This document shows, in pieces, positions 1-8,118 of a stretch of DNA of 64,000 nucleotides. The stretch comes from Agromyces sp. 3263 (GTDB lineage Bacteria > Actinomycetota > Actinomycetes > Actinomycetales > Microbacteriaceae), in contig NZ_JAVDUV010000001.1 in assembly GCF_031456545.1 (NCBI RefSeq), positions 1,488,001 to 1,552,000 on the forward strand, given 5' to 3'. The first letter of the stretch is position 1. The number at the start of each line of letters is the position of its first letter. Position numbers and translations under genes: made by a program. The notes under the pieces were generated by a model, which saw nothing but the letters and a program-made list of their open reading frames with translations, was not told the origin of the DNA and made no database searches.

Positions 1-977
1 CCCTTCACGACTGCCTGCACCGAGGTGGAGAGGTTGTTCTGCGTGAACACGTTCGTCAGCGTCGCGAAGATCAGCACGCCGAGGACGGTGCCGACGATCG
101 TGCCGCGGCCGCCCACGAGCAGGGTGCCACCGACGACGACCGCCGCGATGGCGTCGAGCTCGTACAGCTGGCCGTGGGTGGAGGTGCCGGCGGTGGTGCG
201 CCCGAGGATCATGACCGCGGCGATGCCGGCGCTGAGGCCGACCAGCACGTAGAGCGACACGAGGTGGCGCTTCACGCGGATGCCCGCGAGGCGGGTGGCC
301 TCGAAGTTGCCGCCGATCGCGACCGTGCGGCGTCCGAACGTGGTGCGGCCCAGGAGGAACCAACCGCCGACGGCGGCGAGCACGAAGATCCAGATGAGCC
401 ACGGGATGGCGAGGAAGTCCCCGCGGAAGAACTCGAGGAAGCCCGTGACGCTGACGATCTGCGTCTGCTTGTTGGAGAGGAGCTCGGCGAGCCCTCGGGC
501 GCCCACGAGCATGGCCAGGGTGGCCATGAACGGGACCACCTTGCCATAGGCGATCACGATGCCGTTGACGAGGCCTGCGAGCCCGCCGACCGCGATGGCG
601 ACGACCACCATGAGCAGCCAGCTCGACTGCGTGGCGCCGGTCTGGATCCAGGTGAGTGAGGCGACGACACTCGCGAGACCCATGACGGAGCCGACCGAGA
701 GGTCGATGCCGCCGGCTGTGATGACGAAGGTCATGCCGATGCTGATGACGCCGATGATCGAGGCGAAGCGGATGATCGTCAGCAGGTTCTCGAAGTTCAT
801 GAACGTCTGGCCCGCGGTGATCCATCCGACGACCACGAGCAGGAGCAGCGCGATGATGAGGCCGAGGTTGCGACCGGCCGCGCCGCTCAGCAGGCGGCTC
901 CCGACACCTCCGGACGGCTTCTGGCTGGGCTCGATGACCGTGGTCGCAGGTGCGGGTGCAGGGGATTGCTCGCTCAC
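1..977 (-). CDS. Sugar ABC transporter permease, ribose/RbsC type (3' end cut by window)
   Basis: Membrane subunit of a ribose-type sugar importer (BPD_transp_2 family). The reverse strand encodes repeated hydrophobic segments and the family signature ITAGGIDLSVG, which in RbsC-like permeases contacts the ATPase. A later conserved stretch reads AAVVVGGTLLVGGRGT. The start is taken as the GTG at 977, because it overlaps the stop of the upstream ATPase gene by four bases (GTGA) and the protein then begins MSEQSPAP. The C-terminus lies beyond position 1. It is cotranscribed with the ATPase at 974-2494; the matching binding protein is probably the divergent gene at 2765. The substrate cannot be read from sequence. 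Confidence 0.9.
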   Translation of the reverse strand, partial: MSEQSPAPAPATTVIEPSQKPSGGVGSRLLSGAAGRNLGLIIALLLLVVVGWITAGQTFMNFENLLTIIRFASIIGVISIGMTFVITAGGIDLSVGSVMGLASVVASLTWIQTGATQSSWLLMVVVAIAVGGLAGLVNGIVIAYGKVVPFMATLAMLVGARGLAELLSNKQTQIVSVTGFLEFFRGDFLAIPWLIWIFVLAAVGGWFLLGRTTFGRRTVAIGGNFEATRLAGIRVKRHLVSLYVLVGLSAGIAAVMILGRTTAGTSTHGQLYELDAIAAVVVGGTLLVGGRGTIVGTVLGVLIFATLTNVFTQNNLSTSVQAVVK

Positions 978-2494
978 GCGGCGGTTCCTTTCATGACGAG
1001 GTCGAGCACGCCGTGCTCGTCGATCTCGGTGGCTGGGGTGATGTGGAGGACGCGGCCGTCGCCGATGACGAGCACGCGGTCGGAGAGTCCGAGGACCTCC
1101 TCGATCTCGCTGGACACCACGACGATCGCAGTGCCGGCGTCGGCGAGGCGACGGATGAGGGCGTAGATCTCGGCGCGGGCGCCGACGTCGACACCACGCG
1201 TCGGCTCGTCGAGCAGGAGCACCGACGTGCCGTGCACGAGCCAGCGCGCGAGCATGATCTTCTGCTGGTTGCCGCCGGAGAGCGTGCCGGTGATGCGGTC
1301 GGGGTCGGCCGGTCGGAGCTCGAGCGCGTCGATCTGCTCGCGGGTGACCGCGCGTTCGCGGCGCTCGTTCAGCACGCCGCCGCGCGCGAAGCGGGCGAAG
1401 GAGGAGAGCGTCACGTTCTGGAAGATGGGCTCCTCGAGGAGGAGGCCCTGGCTCTTGCGTTCCTCCGGCGAGAGCCCGACGCCGGCGCCGACCGCCGAGT
1501 TCACGGATCCCGCACGAAGCCGGGCGCCGCTCACCGACACGGTGCCCGCCGTCGGGCGGCGGGCGCCGTAGATGGTCTCGAGGATCTCCGAGCGGCCGGA
1601 ACCGACGAGACCGGCGAGGCCGACCACCTCGCCGGCACGGACCTGGAACGTGACGTCGGAGAAGGTGCCGCGCAGTCCGAGGCCGGTGACGTCGAGGACC
1701 ACGGGCGCATCGGACGGCAGGTCGCGATGCGGCGGGAAGACGAACTCGACGTGGCGGCCCGTCATGAGTCGGATGAGCTCGGGCGTCGGCGTGTCGGCGA
1801 CCTGGAGGCCGGTGGCCATGCTCGAGCCGTCCTTGATGACGGTGATGCGATCGCCGATCTGCCGGATCTCCTCGAGGCGGTGGGAGATGTAGATGATCGC
1901 GATGCCCTGGGCCGTCAGCTCGTGCACGACCCGGAAGAGGTTCTTGACCTCCTCGGCGTCGAGCACCGCGCTCGGCTCGTCCATGATGATGAGCTTCGCG
2001 TCGTGCGACAGTGCGCGAGCCATGCTCACGATCTGCTTGTGGGCGGCGGAGAGCGTGCCGACCTCGCGATGCGGCGAGAGGTCGCCGTGGCCGAGCCGCT
2101 TGAGCAGGTCGCGAGTCGTCTTCGCCGCGCGCGCCCGGTGCAGCACCCCGCCGGTCGCGAGCTCGTGGCCGAGGAAGATGTTCTCCGCGATGGTGAGGCC
2201 GTCGACGACGTCGAGCTCCTGGTACATCGTCGCGACGCCCATGTCGATGGCGGCGACCGGGTTCGGGATGACGCGCCGCTCCCCCTGCCAGATGATCTCG
2301 CCGTCGTCGGGTTGATGCGCGCCCGCGAGGACCTTGATCAGCGTCGACTTGCCGGCGCCGTTCTGCCCGAGTACGCAGTGCACCTCGCCGGCGACCACGT
2401 CGAGATCGACGCCACGGAGGGCGGGAACTCCGGCGAACGCCTTCGTGATCCCGCGCATCGAAAGTAATGACGCTGGATTATCACCTTTGATCAT
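974..2494 (-). CDS. Sugar ABC transporter ATP-binding protein, RbsA/MglA type
   Basis: Energises sugar import at the inner face of the membrane. At 506 residues it has the family's usual two ABC domains. Domain 1 carries Walker A GQNGAGKST and a Walker B ending IIMDEPSAVLD. Domain 2 carries the signature LSGGNQQK and Walker B LLLDEPTRGVD, and lacks a canonical P-loop, as is normal for RbsA. The ATG at 2494 has no Shine-Dalgarno sequence, but TATGTT lies exactly six bases upstream, so the message is probably leaderless. An internal ATG at residue 13 (MRGITKAF) is a possible alternative start. It overlaps the permease gene by four bases. Confidence 0.93.
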   Translation of the reverse strand: MIKGDNPASLLSMRGITKAFAGVPALRGVDLDVVAGEVHCVLGQNGAGKSTLIKVLAGAHQPDDGEIIWQGERRVIPNPVAAIDMGVATMYQELDVVDGLTIAENIFLGHELATGGVLHRARAAKTTRDLLKRLGHGDLSPHREVGTLSAAHKQIVSMARALSHDAKLIIMDEPSAVLDAEEVKNLFRVVHELTAQGIAIIYISHRLEEIRQIGDRITVIKDGSSMATGLQVADTPTPELIRLMTGRHVEFVFPPHRDLPSDAPVVLDVTGLGLRGTFSDVTFQVRAGEVVGLAGLVGSGRSEILETIYGARRPTAGTVSVSGARLRAGSVNSAVGAGVGLSPEERKSQGLLLEEPIFQNVTLSSFARFARGGVLNERRERAVTREQIDALELRPADPDRITGTLSGGNQQKIMLARWLVHGTSVLLLDEPTRGVDVGARAEIYALIRRLADAGTAIVVVSSEIEEVLGLSDRVLVIGDGRVLHITPATEIDEHGVLDLVMKGTAA

Positions 2495-2500
2495 GTGATG

Positions 2501-2506
2501 AACATA
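2501..2506 (-). promoter_or_regulatory. Candidate -10 hexamer (TATGTT) for a leaderless ABC ATPase transcript
   Basis: On the reverse strand TATGTT is followed by six bases and then the ATG at 2494. Transcription would start at or next to the start codon. No convincing -35 is visible. Confidence 0.5.
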
Positions 2507-2618
2507 ACAGATGCGCCCGGCTCTGGGCCAGCCTCACAAGGAGGAAAACGGCGACGATCTGGCGTCCGCCGGAATAAGGACTGCCGGACCGCGCGTCGGC
2601 GATTTATGACGACGAACA

Positions 2619-2657
2619 AACTTAAGTTGCCAACCAAGACGCCACTTATGCTACGTT
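2619..2657 (+). promoter_or_regulatory. Candidate promoter and 10-bp operator palindrome of the sugar-binding protein operon
   Basis: A perfect palindrome AACTTAAGTT spans 2619-2628 and overlaps a possible -35 TTGCCA (2627-2632). Possible -10 elements are TATGCT (2647-2652) and TACGTT (2652-2657), with imperfect spacing (14 and 19). The palindrome is the best operator candidate in this divergent region and could be bound by the ROK repressor at 6228-7454. That link is inference. Confidence 0.35.
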
Positions 2658-2764
2658 GACGTTGTCAGCGCGGACGACGCGGCTGAGCTACCCTCCGGGG
2701 CAGCCGTGCCAGGGTCGAGAATCCTCGCCGGCACGTCTGCGAATCACTCACATTTGGAGGACAC

Positions 2765-3799
2765 ATGCGCACAGCGCGCACCCGACGGCGCATGTTCGCC
2801 GCAGCCGGCGCCCTCGTGGTCGCCGGTCTCGTGACCGGCTGCACGGCCGGCGCCGAGGAGGGCAACAGCGGCCCCACCAACAATGCGAACAACAGCGAGT
2901 CCGGTGACACCGTCACCATCGGCTTCTCCGGCCCCGCAGCCGACCACGGCTGGCTCGGCGCCATCAACTCGGGCGCCATCGCCGAGGCCGAGAAGTACGA
3001 CGACGTCGAACTCGTCGTCGCCGAGGGCACGAACGACGCCAACCTGCAGATCAGCCAGGTCGAGACCTTCATCAACGACGGCGTCGACGCCATCGTGCTG
3101 CTGCCGACCGACGGCGCCGCGCTGACCGAGGTCGCGATCAAGGCGATGGAGGCCGGGATCCCGGTCATCAACGTCGACCGCGAGTTCTCCAGCCCGTTCG
3201 CCGCCCGCACCACCGTGCTCGGCGACAACTACGGCATGGGCGTCAGCGCCGGCACCTACATCTGCGAGAAGCTCGGCGACAACCCCGACGCCGTCGTCGC
3301 GGAGATCGCCGGCATCGACTCGCTCCCGCTCACGCAGGACCGCTCGAAGGGCTTCGCCGATGCGCTCGAGGACTGCGGGCTCGAGGTGAGCAACCGCGTC
3401 GCCGCGGACTTCACGGTCCAGGGCGGTGAGGCCGCCGCTTCGCAGCTGCTGGCCGCCGCGCCGAAGATCGACGCCATCTGGAACCACGACGACGACCAGG
3501 GTGTCGGCGTCCTCGCGGCGATCGACGCCGCGGGTCGCGACGAGTTCTTCATGGTCGGCGGCGCCGGCTCGAAGAACGCCATGGAGGCCATCAAGGCCGG
3601 CAACAGCGTGCTCGAGGCGACGGTCATCTACCCGTCGACCCAGGGTGCCGACGGCGTCGCGCTCGCGCGACTCATCGCCCAGAACAAGGCCCTCGGCGAC
3701 CTCGTCGAGCAGGACGTGCCCAACCGCGTGGTGCTCTACGCGCCCGTCGTCACGGCCGACAACGTCGACACGTACCTGCCGACCGCCTTCACCTCCTAG
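2765..3799 (+). CDS. Sugar-binding lipoprotein of a ribose-type ABC importer
   Basis: Extracellular solute-binding component, periplasmic-binding-protein/LacI fold (type I). The N-terminus is a lipoprotein signal: an arginine-rich start, a hydrophobic run, and lipobox LVTGC with the modified cysteine at residue 26. An Asn/Gly/Ser linker follows, then the fold opening with TIGFSGPAADHGW. The length of 344 residues is typical. The start at 2765 is supported by GGAGG seven bases upstream. It is followed by a very stable hairpin (3844-3881) before the downstream oxidoreductase, which could leave the binding protein more abundant than the enzymes. It probably serves the ATPase/permease pair transcribed divergently at 1-2494. 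Confidence 0.92.
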   Translation: MRTARTRRRMFAAAGALVVAGLVTGCTAGAEEGNSGPTNNANNSESGDTVTIGFSGPAADHGWLGAINSGAIAEAEKYDDVELVVAEGTNDANLQISQVETFINDGVDAIVLLPTDGAALTEVAIKAMEAGIPVINVDREFSSPFAARTTVLGDNYGMGVSAGTYICEKLGDNPDAVVAEIAGIDSLPLTQDRSKGFADALEDCGLEVSNRVAADFTVQGGEAAASQLLAAAPKIDAIWNHDDDQGVGVLAAIDAAGRDEFFMVGGAGSKNAMEAIKAGNSVLEATVIYPSTQGADGVALARLIAQNKALGDLVEQDVPNRVVLYAPVVTADNVDTYLPTAFTS

Positions 3800-3843
3800 C
3801 GCGGCGGTGCCCGGTCGACCGATCGGGAGCCATCGCACCACCC

Positions 3844-3881
3844 GCGGACGCCCGCGTCGCCACTGCGACGCGGGCGTCCGC
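3844..3881 (+). terminator. Strong hairpin between binding-protein and oxidoreductase genes
   Basis: A perfect inverted repeat, with arms 3844-3860 and 3865-3881 (17 bp) and a CACT loop. It lies 44 bases after the stop of the binding-protein gene and has no T-tract. It is either a partial terminator or a 3'-end stabiliser that sets different expression of upstream and downstream genes. Confidence 0.65.
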
Positions 3882-3919
3882 CCCGGACCGGCCCGTCGAG
3901 GCCGATGAGAGAGAGAACG

Positions 3920-5083
3920 ATGACCTCGATGCGGGTAGCCATGATCGGCTACGGATTCATGGGAGCCGCGCATTCGCAGGGGTGGCGCGTGGCGCCACGG
4001 TTCTTCGACCTGCCGGCGAGCCCCGACATGGCGCTGCTCGTCGGCCGCAACGGCGGCGCGGTCGCCTCCGCCGCCGAGAAGTGGGGATGGGCCGACACCT
4101 CCACCGACTGGCGCGCGGCGATCGCGCGCGATGACATCGACGTCATCGACATCGTGACCCCGGGCGACTCCCACGCCGAGATCGCCATCGCCGCCCTCGA
4201 GGCCGGCAAGCACGTGCTCTGCGAGAAGCCGCTCGCCAACTCCGTGGCCGAGGCCGAGATGATGGCCGCCGCCGCCGAACGCGCCGCCGCCCGAGGCGTC
4301 TTCGCCATGGTCGGGTTCACCTATCGCCGGGTTCCCGCTGCGACGTTCGCCCGGGACCTGGTCGCGCGCGGGGCCATCGGCGACGTGCGCAGCGTGCGCG
4401 CCGAGTACCTGCAGGACTGGCTCGTCGACGAGTCCGCGCCCCTCGCCTGGCGCCTCCAGAAGGAGCACGCGGGTTCCGGCGCCCTCGGTGACATCGGCGC
4501 CCACGCCATCGACCTCGCCCAGTTCATCACCGGCCAGCGCCTCACCGGTGTCGCCGGCACCATCGACACCGTGGTCGCCGAGCGGCCGCTCCTCGCTGAG
4601 GGCAGCGGACTCTCGGGCACCGCGGGCGCCGGCTTCGGTGCCGTGACCGTCGACGACGTCGCCCTGTTCACCGGACGCTTCGAGGGCGGTGCCCTCGGCT
4701 CGTTCGTCGCCTCCCGCATGAGCACGGGGCGCAAGAATGCCCTCCGCATCGAGGTCTCGGGATCGCGGGGCGCCGTCGCCTTCGACCTCGAGGACATGAA
4801 CGCCCTGCAGTACTACGACCGCACCGCACCGTCGGACCGCCAGGGGTTCACGAAGATCCTGGTCACGGAGCCGGAGCATCCGTATCTCGACGCCTGGTGG
4901 CCCGCCGGTCATATGCTCGGCTACGAGCACGGGTTCGCCCATCAGGCGAAGGACTTCGTCGAGGCGATCGCCGGGGGCGTGCAGCCGACCCCGTCGTTCG
5001 CCGACGGGCTCCAGGTGCAGCGCGTCCTCGGCGCCGTCGAGCAGAGCTCCCAGGCGAACGGCACCTGGACGCCGACCACCTGA
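3920..5083 (+). CDS. Gfo/Idh/MocA family oxidoreductase
   Basis: Probable NAD(P)-dependent sugar or cyclitol dehydrogenase. The N-terminal Rossmann fold shows MIGYGFMGAAHS, and the family motif CEKPLANSVAEAE carries the catalytic lysine. The C-terminal half has the GDIGAHAIDLAQF pattern of the alpha/beta domain. The start is placed at ATG 3920 (MTSMRVAMIGYG), where GAGAGAG precedes at suitable spacing. An in-frame ATG at 3905 would add MRERT. From 3920 the protein has 387 residues. It lies in a sugar-uptake operon and is followed after 45 bases by a sugar isomerase, so the pair probably processes the imported sugar. Substrate unknown. Confidence 0.88.
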   Translation: MTSMRVAMIGYGFMGAAHSQGWRVAPRFFDLPASPDMALLVGRNGGAVASAAEKWGWADTSTDWRAAIARDDIDVIDIVTPGDSHAEIAIAALEAGKHVLCEKPLANSVAEAEMMAAAAERAAARGVFAMVGFTYRRVPAATFARDLVARGAIGDVRSVRAEYLQDWLVDESAPLAWRLQKEHAGSGALGDIGAHAIDLAQFITGQRLTGVAGTIDTVVAERPLLAEGSGLSGTAGAGFGAVTVDDVALFTGRFEGGALGSFVASRMSTGRKNALRIEVSGSRGAVAFDLEDMNALQYYDRTAPSDRQGFTKILVTEPEHPYLDAWWPAGHMLGYEHGFAHQAKDFVEAIAGGVQPTPSFADGLQVQRVLGAVEQSSQANGTWTPTT

Positions 5084-5128
5084 ACCCGACACGAGCAACC
5101 ACGTCACGAACGCATCAAGGAGGATCCA

Positions 5129-6136
5129 GTGACTCGACCGATCACCCTGTTCACCGGCCAGTGGGCCGACCTGCCGCTCGAGGAGGTCGCACGCCTCGCC
5201 GCCTCATGGGGCTACGACGGGCTCGAGCTCGCATGCTGGGGCGACCATCTCGACCCATGGCGCTGGGACGACGACGACTACATCGCCGACCGGCTCGCGC
5301 TGCTCGAACGACACGGGCTCAAGGTGTGGGCGATCTCCAACCACCTCACCGGCCAGGCCGTGTGCGACGACCCCATCGACGCTCGACACGAGGGCATCCT
5401 GCGCGAACGCGTGTGGGGCGATGGCGATCCCGAGGGCGTCCGTCGGCGCGCCGCCGAAGAGATGCAGAACACCGCGCGCCTCGCCGCGCGCCTCGGCGTC
5501 GACACCGTGGTGGGCTTCACCGGCTCGGCGATCTGGAAGTACATCGCGATGTTCCCGCCCGTCGCCCAGGAGGCGATCGACGCCGGCTACCAGGACTTCG
5601 CCGACCGCTGGAATCCGATCCTGGACGTGTTCGACGAGGTGGGCGTGCGCTTCGCCCACGAGGTGCACCCCTCCGAGATCGCGTATGACTACTGGACGAC
5701 GATCCGCACCCTCGAAGCCATCGGCCACCGACCGGCGTTCGGCCTGAACTGGGACCCGAGCCACATGGTCTGGCAGGACTTGGACCCCGTCGGCTTCCTC
5801 TGGGACTTCCGCGACCGGATCTACCACGTCGACTGCAAGGACACGCGCAAGCGCATGGTGAACGGTCGAAACGGCCGACTCGGCTCGCACCTCGCGTGGG
5901 CCGACCCGCGCCGCGGGTGGGACTTCATCTCCACGGGACACGGCGACGTGCCCTGGGAGGACGCGTTCCGCATGCTCAACACCATCGGCTACCAGGGTCC
6001 CATCTCGATCGAGTGGGAGGATGCCGGCATGGACCGCCTGCTCGGCGCGCCCGAGGCCATCGAGTTCGTGCGACGGCTGGCATTCGACGCTCCTGACGCA
6101 GCCTTCGACGCCGCGTTCAGCACCAAGGCCGACTAA
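5129..6136 (+). CDS. Sugar phosphate isomerase/epimerase (TIM barrel)
   Basis: Xylose-isomerase-like TIM barrel (AP_endonuc_2 family) of 335 residues, probably epimerising or isomerising the oxidised sugar made by the preceding dehydrogenase. Visible family features are [14 protein letters not shown] near the N-terminus, [15 protein letters not shown] (metal-ligand glutamate/histidine region), [10 protein letters not shown], and HVDCKDT with metal-binding His and Asp. GISIEW-like PISIEWED occurs near the end. The GTG start at 5129 is supported by AAGGAGG seven bases upstream. It is the last gene of the rightward operon and ends at a bidirectional terminator shared with the convergent ROK gene. 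Confidence 0.88.
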   Translation: MTRPITLFTGQWADLPLEEVARLAASWGYDGLELACWGDHLDPWRWDDDDYIADRLALLERHGLKVWAISNHLTGQAVCDDPIDARHEGILRERVWGDGDPEGVRRRAAEEMQNTARLAARLGVDTVVGFTGSAIWKYIAMFPPVAQEAIDAGYQDFADRWNPILDVFDEVGVRFAHEVHPSEIAYDYWTTIRTLEAIGHRPAFGLNWDPSHMVWQDLDPVGFLWDFRDRIYHVDCKDTRKRMVNGRNGRLGSHLAWADPRRGWDFISTGHGDVPWEDAFRMLNTIGYQGPISIEWEDAGMDRLLGAPEAIEFVRRLAFDAPDAAFDAAFSTKAD

Positions 6137-6158
6137 CGCCGAGCGCGGCCCGACTTCT

Positions 6159-6193
6159 GACGGATGCCCCGGGGTGGCCTCGGGGCATCCGTC
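6159..6193. terminator. Bidirectional terminator between convergent genes
   Basis: A perfect 13-bp stem (6159-6171 with 6181-6193) and a 9-base loop between the stop of the isomerase gene and the stop of the ROK gene. Both arms are built from the octamer CGGATGCC/GGCATCCG that is over-represented in this window. Confidence 0.7.
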
Positions 6194-6227
6194 GTATGTC
6201 CTCGCGTGGTGCGGATCCCGCCGCGGG

Positions 6228-7454
6228 TCAGACCTTCGCCGCCGTCGGCGCGCCGACCACCATCTCCTCGATGTTCGCGGGCGACAGCGCGTGGTGGATC
6301 GCGAGCATGCAGGCGCCGAGTACTGCGGCGTCCGCCCCGGCCTTGGACTGCGTGATCTGCAGGTGCTCGGTGGCGAGCGGCATCGAGCGCGTGTAGACGA
6401 TCTCGCGGACCCCCGCGATGAGGTGCTCGCCCGCCTGGGCGAGCGAGCCGCCGATGACGATGACCGACGGGTTGATGAGGCTGACGCAGGTGGTGAGCAC
6501 CTCGCCGATGTCGCGACCGGCCTGGCGCACGGCCTGGATGGCGGTGATGTTGCCGCCCTTCACGAGCTCGACCACGTCTTGGCTGGACTCGGGCGACATG
6601 CCGGTGTCGCGCAGGTCGCGCGCGAGGGCCGGACCCGAGGCGAGCGCCTCGAGGCATCCGCGGTTCCCGCACTGGCAGGGCACGTCGGCGCCGCGTGCCA
6701 CGTGCACATGCCCGATGTCGCCGGCGGTGCCCTGTGCCCCACGCTGGAGGATGCCGCCCGAGATGACGCCCGACCCGATTCCGGTCGCGACCTTGACGAA
6801 GATGAGGTGGTCGACCTCCGGCCAGGACAGCTCGCGCTCGCCCAGCGCCATGATGTTCACGTCGTTGTCGACGAGCACGGGGGCGTCGAAGGTGCCGTGG
6901 AACCAGCCCGGCACGTCGAAGCGGTCCCAACCGGGCATGATCGGCGGGTTGATCGGCCGGCCGGAGCTGTGCTCGACGGGACCCGGGAGCCCGATGCCGA
7001 TGGCGAGCAGGTCGGCGGGCGAACGGCCGAGCCGGTCGAGCAGCTCCTGCGCGGCCCCCGAGACCCACGTGAGCACCGTCTCGGGACCCTCGGCCACGCG
7101 GATGGGCTCGCTGCTCTCGGCCTGGATGCGCCCGGTGAGATCGCTGACGGCGATACGCACGTGGGAGGCGCCGACATCGACGCCCAGCACGACGCGCCCG
7201 CTCGCCGCGATGGCGAACTGGGACGACGGTCGCCCACCGGTCGAGACCGCGTCGCCGACCGGGCCGACGAGCCCGAGCTTCATGAGGGCGTCGATGCGGA
7301 GTGCCACCGTCGACCGGGCGAGGCCCGTCATGGCCGAGAGCTCGGTGCGGGTGCGGGGACGCCCGTCGCGCAGGATCTGGAACAGGTCACTGGCGACGGA
7401 GGAGCCGAGGGCGGTGATGTGCCCGTTCTGGCCGGTGCGACTTATGTCGGTCAT
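6228..7454 (-). CDS. ROK-family transcriptional repressor
   Basis: Likely local regulator of the sugar locus. The N-terminal winged helix-turn-helix includes TELSAMTGLARSTVALRIDAL. The ROK kinase-like domain follows: LGVDVGASHVRIAV (ATP-site-like), the ATGIGSGVISGG glycine motif, and the zinc site CQCGNRGCLEA. The length of 408 residues is typical for ROK repressors. The reading frame stays open far upstream, but the protein proper begins at ATG 7454 (MTDISRTGQNGH). AAGAAT lies exactly six bases before this ATG and no Shine-Dalgarno is seen, so it may be leaderless. It faces the sugar operon and is downstream of the EBO-type operon, so read-through from the latter is possible. Confidence 0.92.
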   Translation of the reverse strand: MTDISRTGQNGHITALGSSVASDLFQILRDGRPRTRTELSAMTGLARSTVALRIDALMKLGLVGPVGDAVSTGGRPSSQFAIAASGRVVLGVDVGASHVRIAVSDLTGRIQAESSEPIRVAEGPETVLTWVSGAAQELLDRLGRSPADLLAIGIGLPGPVEHSSGRPINPPIMPGWDRFDVPGWFHGTFDAPVLVDNDVNIMALGERELSWPEVDHLIFVKVATGIGSGVISGGILQRGAQGTAGDIGHVHVARGADVPCQCGNRGCLEALASGPALARDLRDTGMSPESSQDVVELVKGGNITAIQAVRQAGRDIGEVLTTCVSLINPSVIVIGGSLAQAGEHLIAGVREIVYTRSMPLATEHLQITQSKAGADAAVLGACMLAIHHALSPANIEEMVVGAPTAAKV

Positions 7455-7548
7455 CTGTCCATTCTTCCACAATCGGCGTTCGAAGTTCCCGGATCGTGGT
7501 CGCAAGGGCGCCCCCCTTTCGGTCGTCACGCCGTCGGGCCCACGCTCT

Positions 7549-8118
7549 TCACGGCACACCCCCGAACGCCCCGGCCGCCCGCAGCTCGAGTCCCTGCAGC
7601 ACGCTCCAGGGACTGAGCACCGACGGCAACGCGTCCACCACCCGGAGGAAGTCGGCGGGGTCCACCCAGCGCCAGTCCATGACCTCGTCGGGCGCGGGGT
7701 CGAGGCTGGTCGGCAGCTCGGCGAAGACCACCGGGCAGACCTCGTGCTCCACGAGGCCGTCGGGTGCGACCGCGCGGTAGCGGAAGTCGGGCAGCACGAC
7801 TCGCACCGAGATCGGCGCGACCCCGAGCTCGAACCGCAGCCGCCGCTCGACGGCCGCCTCCAGGTCCTCGCCCGGCGAGGGGTGGCCGCAGCACGTGTTC
7901 GTCCACACGCCGGGCCACGTGCGCTTGGCGAGCGCACGGCGCGTCAGCAGCATCCGCCCGTCGCCGTCGAAGCCGTAGCAGGAGAAGGCGAGGTGCAGCG
8001 GGGTGTCGACGCCGTGCACCCTCGACTTCTCCATCGACCCGATCGGCGCACCCGATGGGTCGAGCAGGACGACCTCCTCGATGTTCCGCGCCTCGGAGTG
8101 GGGAAGGACGGTGCTCAT
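7549..8118 (-). CDS. idi: Isopentenyl-diphosphate delta-isomerase, type I
   Basis: Interconverts isopentenyl and dimethylallyl diphosphate, supplying the primer for prenyl chain synthesis. It is a Nudix-fold enzyme of 189 residues. The active-site motif TNTCCGHP (cysteines 76/77) is typical of type I enzymes, with the downstream EHEVCPVVFAEL carrying the catalytic glutamate. ATG 8118 overlaps the stop of the preceding phosphodiesterase gene by four bases, so translation is probably coupled. It is the last gene of the nine-gene EBO-type operon. Together with the polyprenyl synthase at the head of the operon, it argues that the product is an isoprenoid. Residues near the C-terminus are not diagnostic. 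Confidence 0.93.
   Translation of the reverse strand: MSTVLPHSEARNIEEVVLLDPSGAPIGSMEKSRVHGVDTPLHLAFSCYGFDGDGRMLLTRRALAKRTWPGVWTNTCCGHPSPGEDLEAAVERRLRFELGVAPISVRVVLPDFRYRAVAPDGLVEHEVCPVVFAELPTSLDPAPDEVMDWRWVDPADFLRVVDALPSVLSPWSVLQGLELRAAGAFGGVP

Noticed and set aside
2744..5107. A 787-residue reverse-strand open frame across the binding-protein and oxidoreductase genes
   Set aside because: It spans two genuine forward genes and their hairpin, and has no family similarity that I can see.
7455..7937. Upstream extension of the ROK frame to 569 residues
   Set aside because: It lies over the IPP isomerase gene in another frame. The helix-turn-helix begins normally after ATG 7454.
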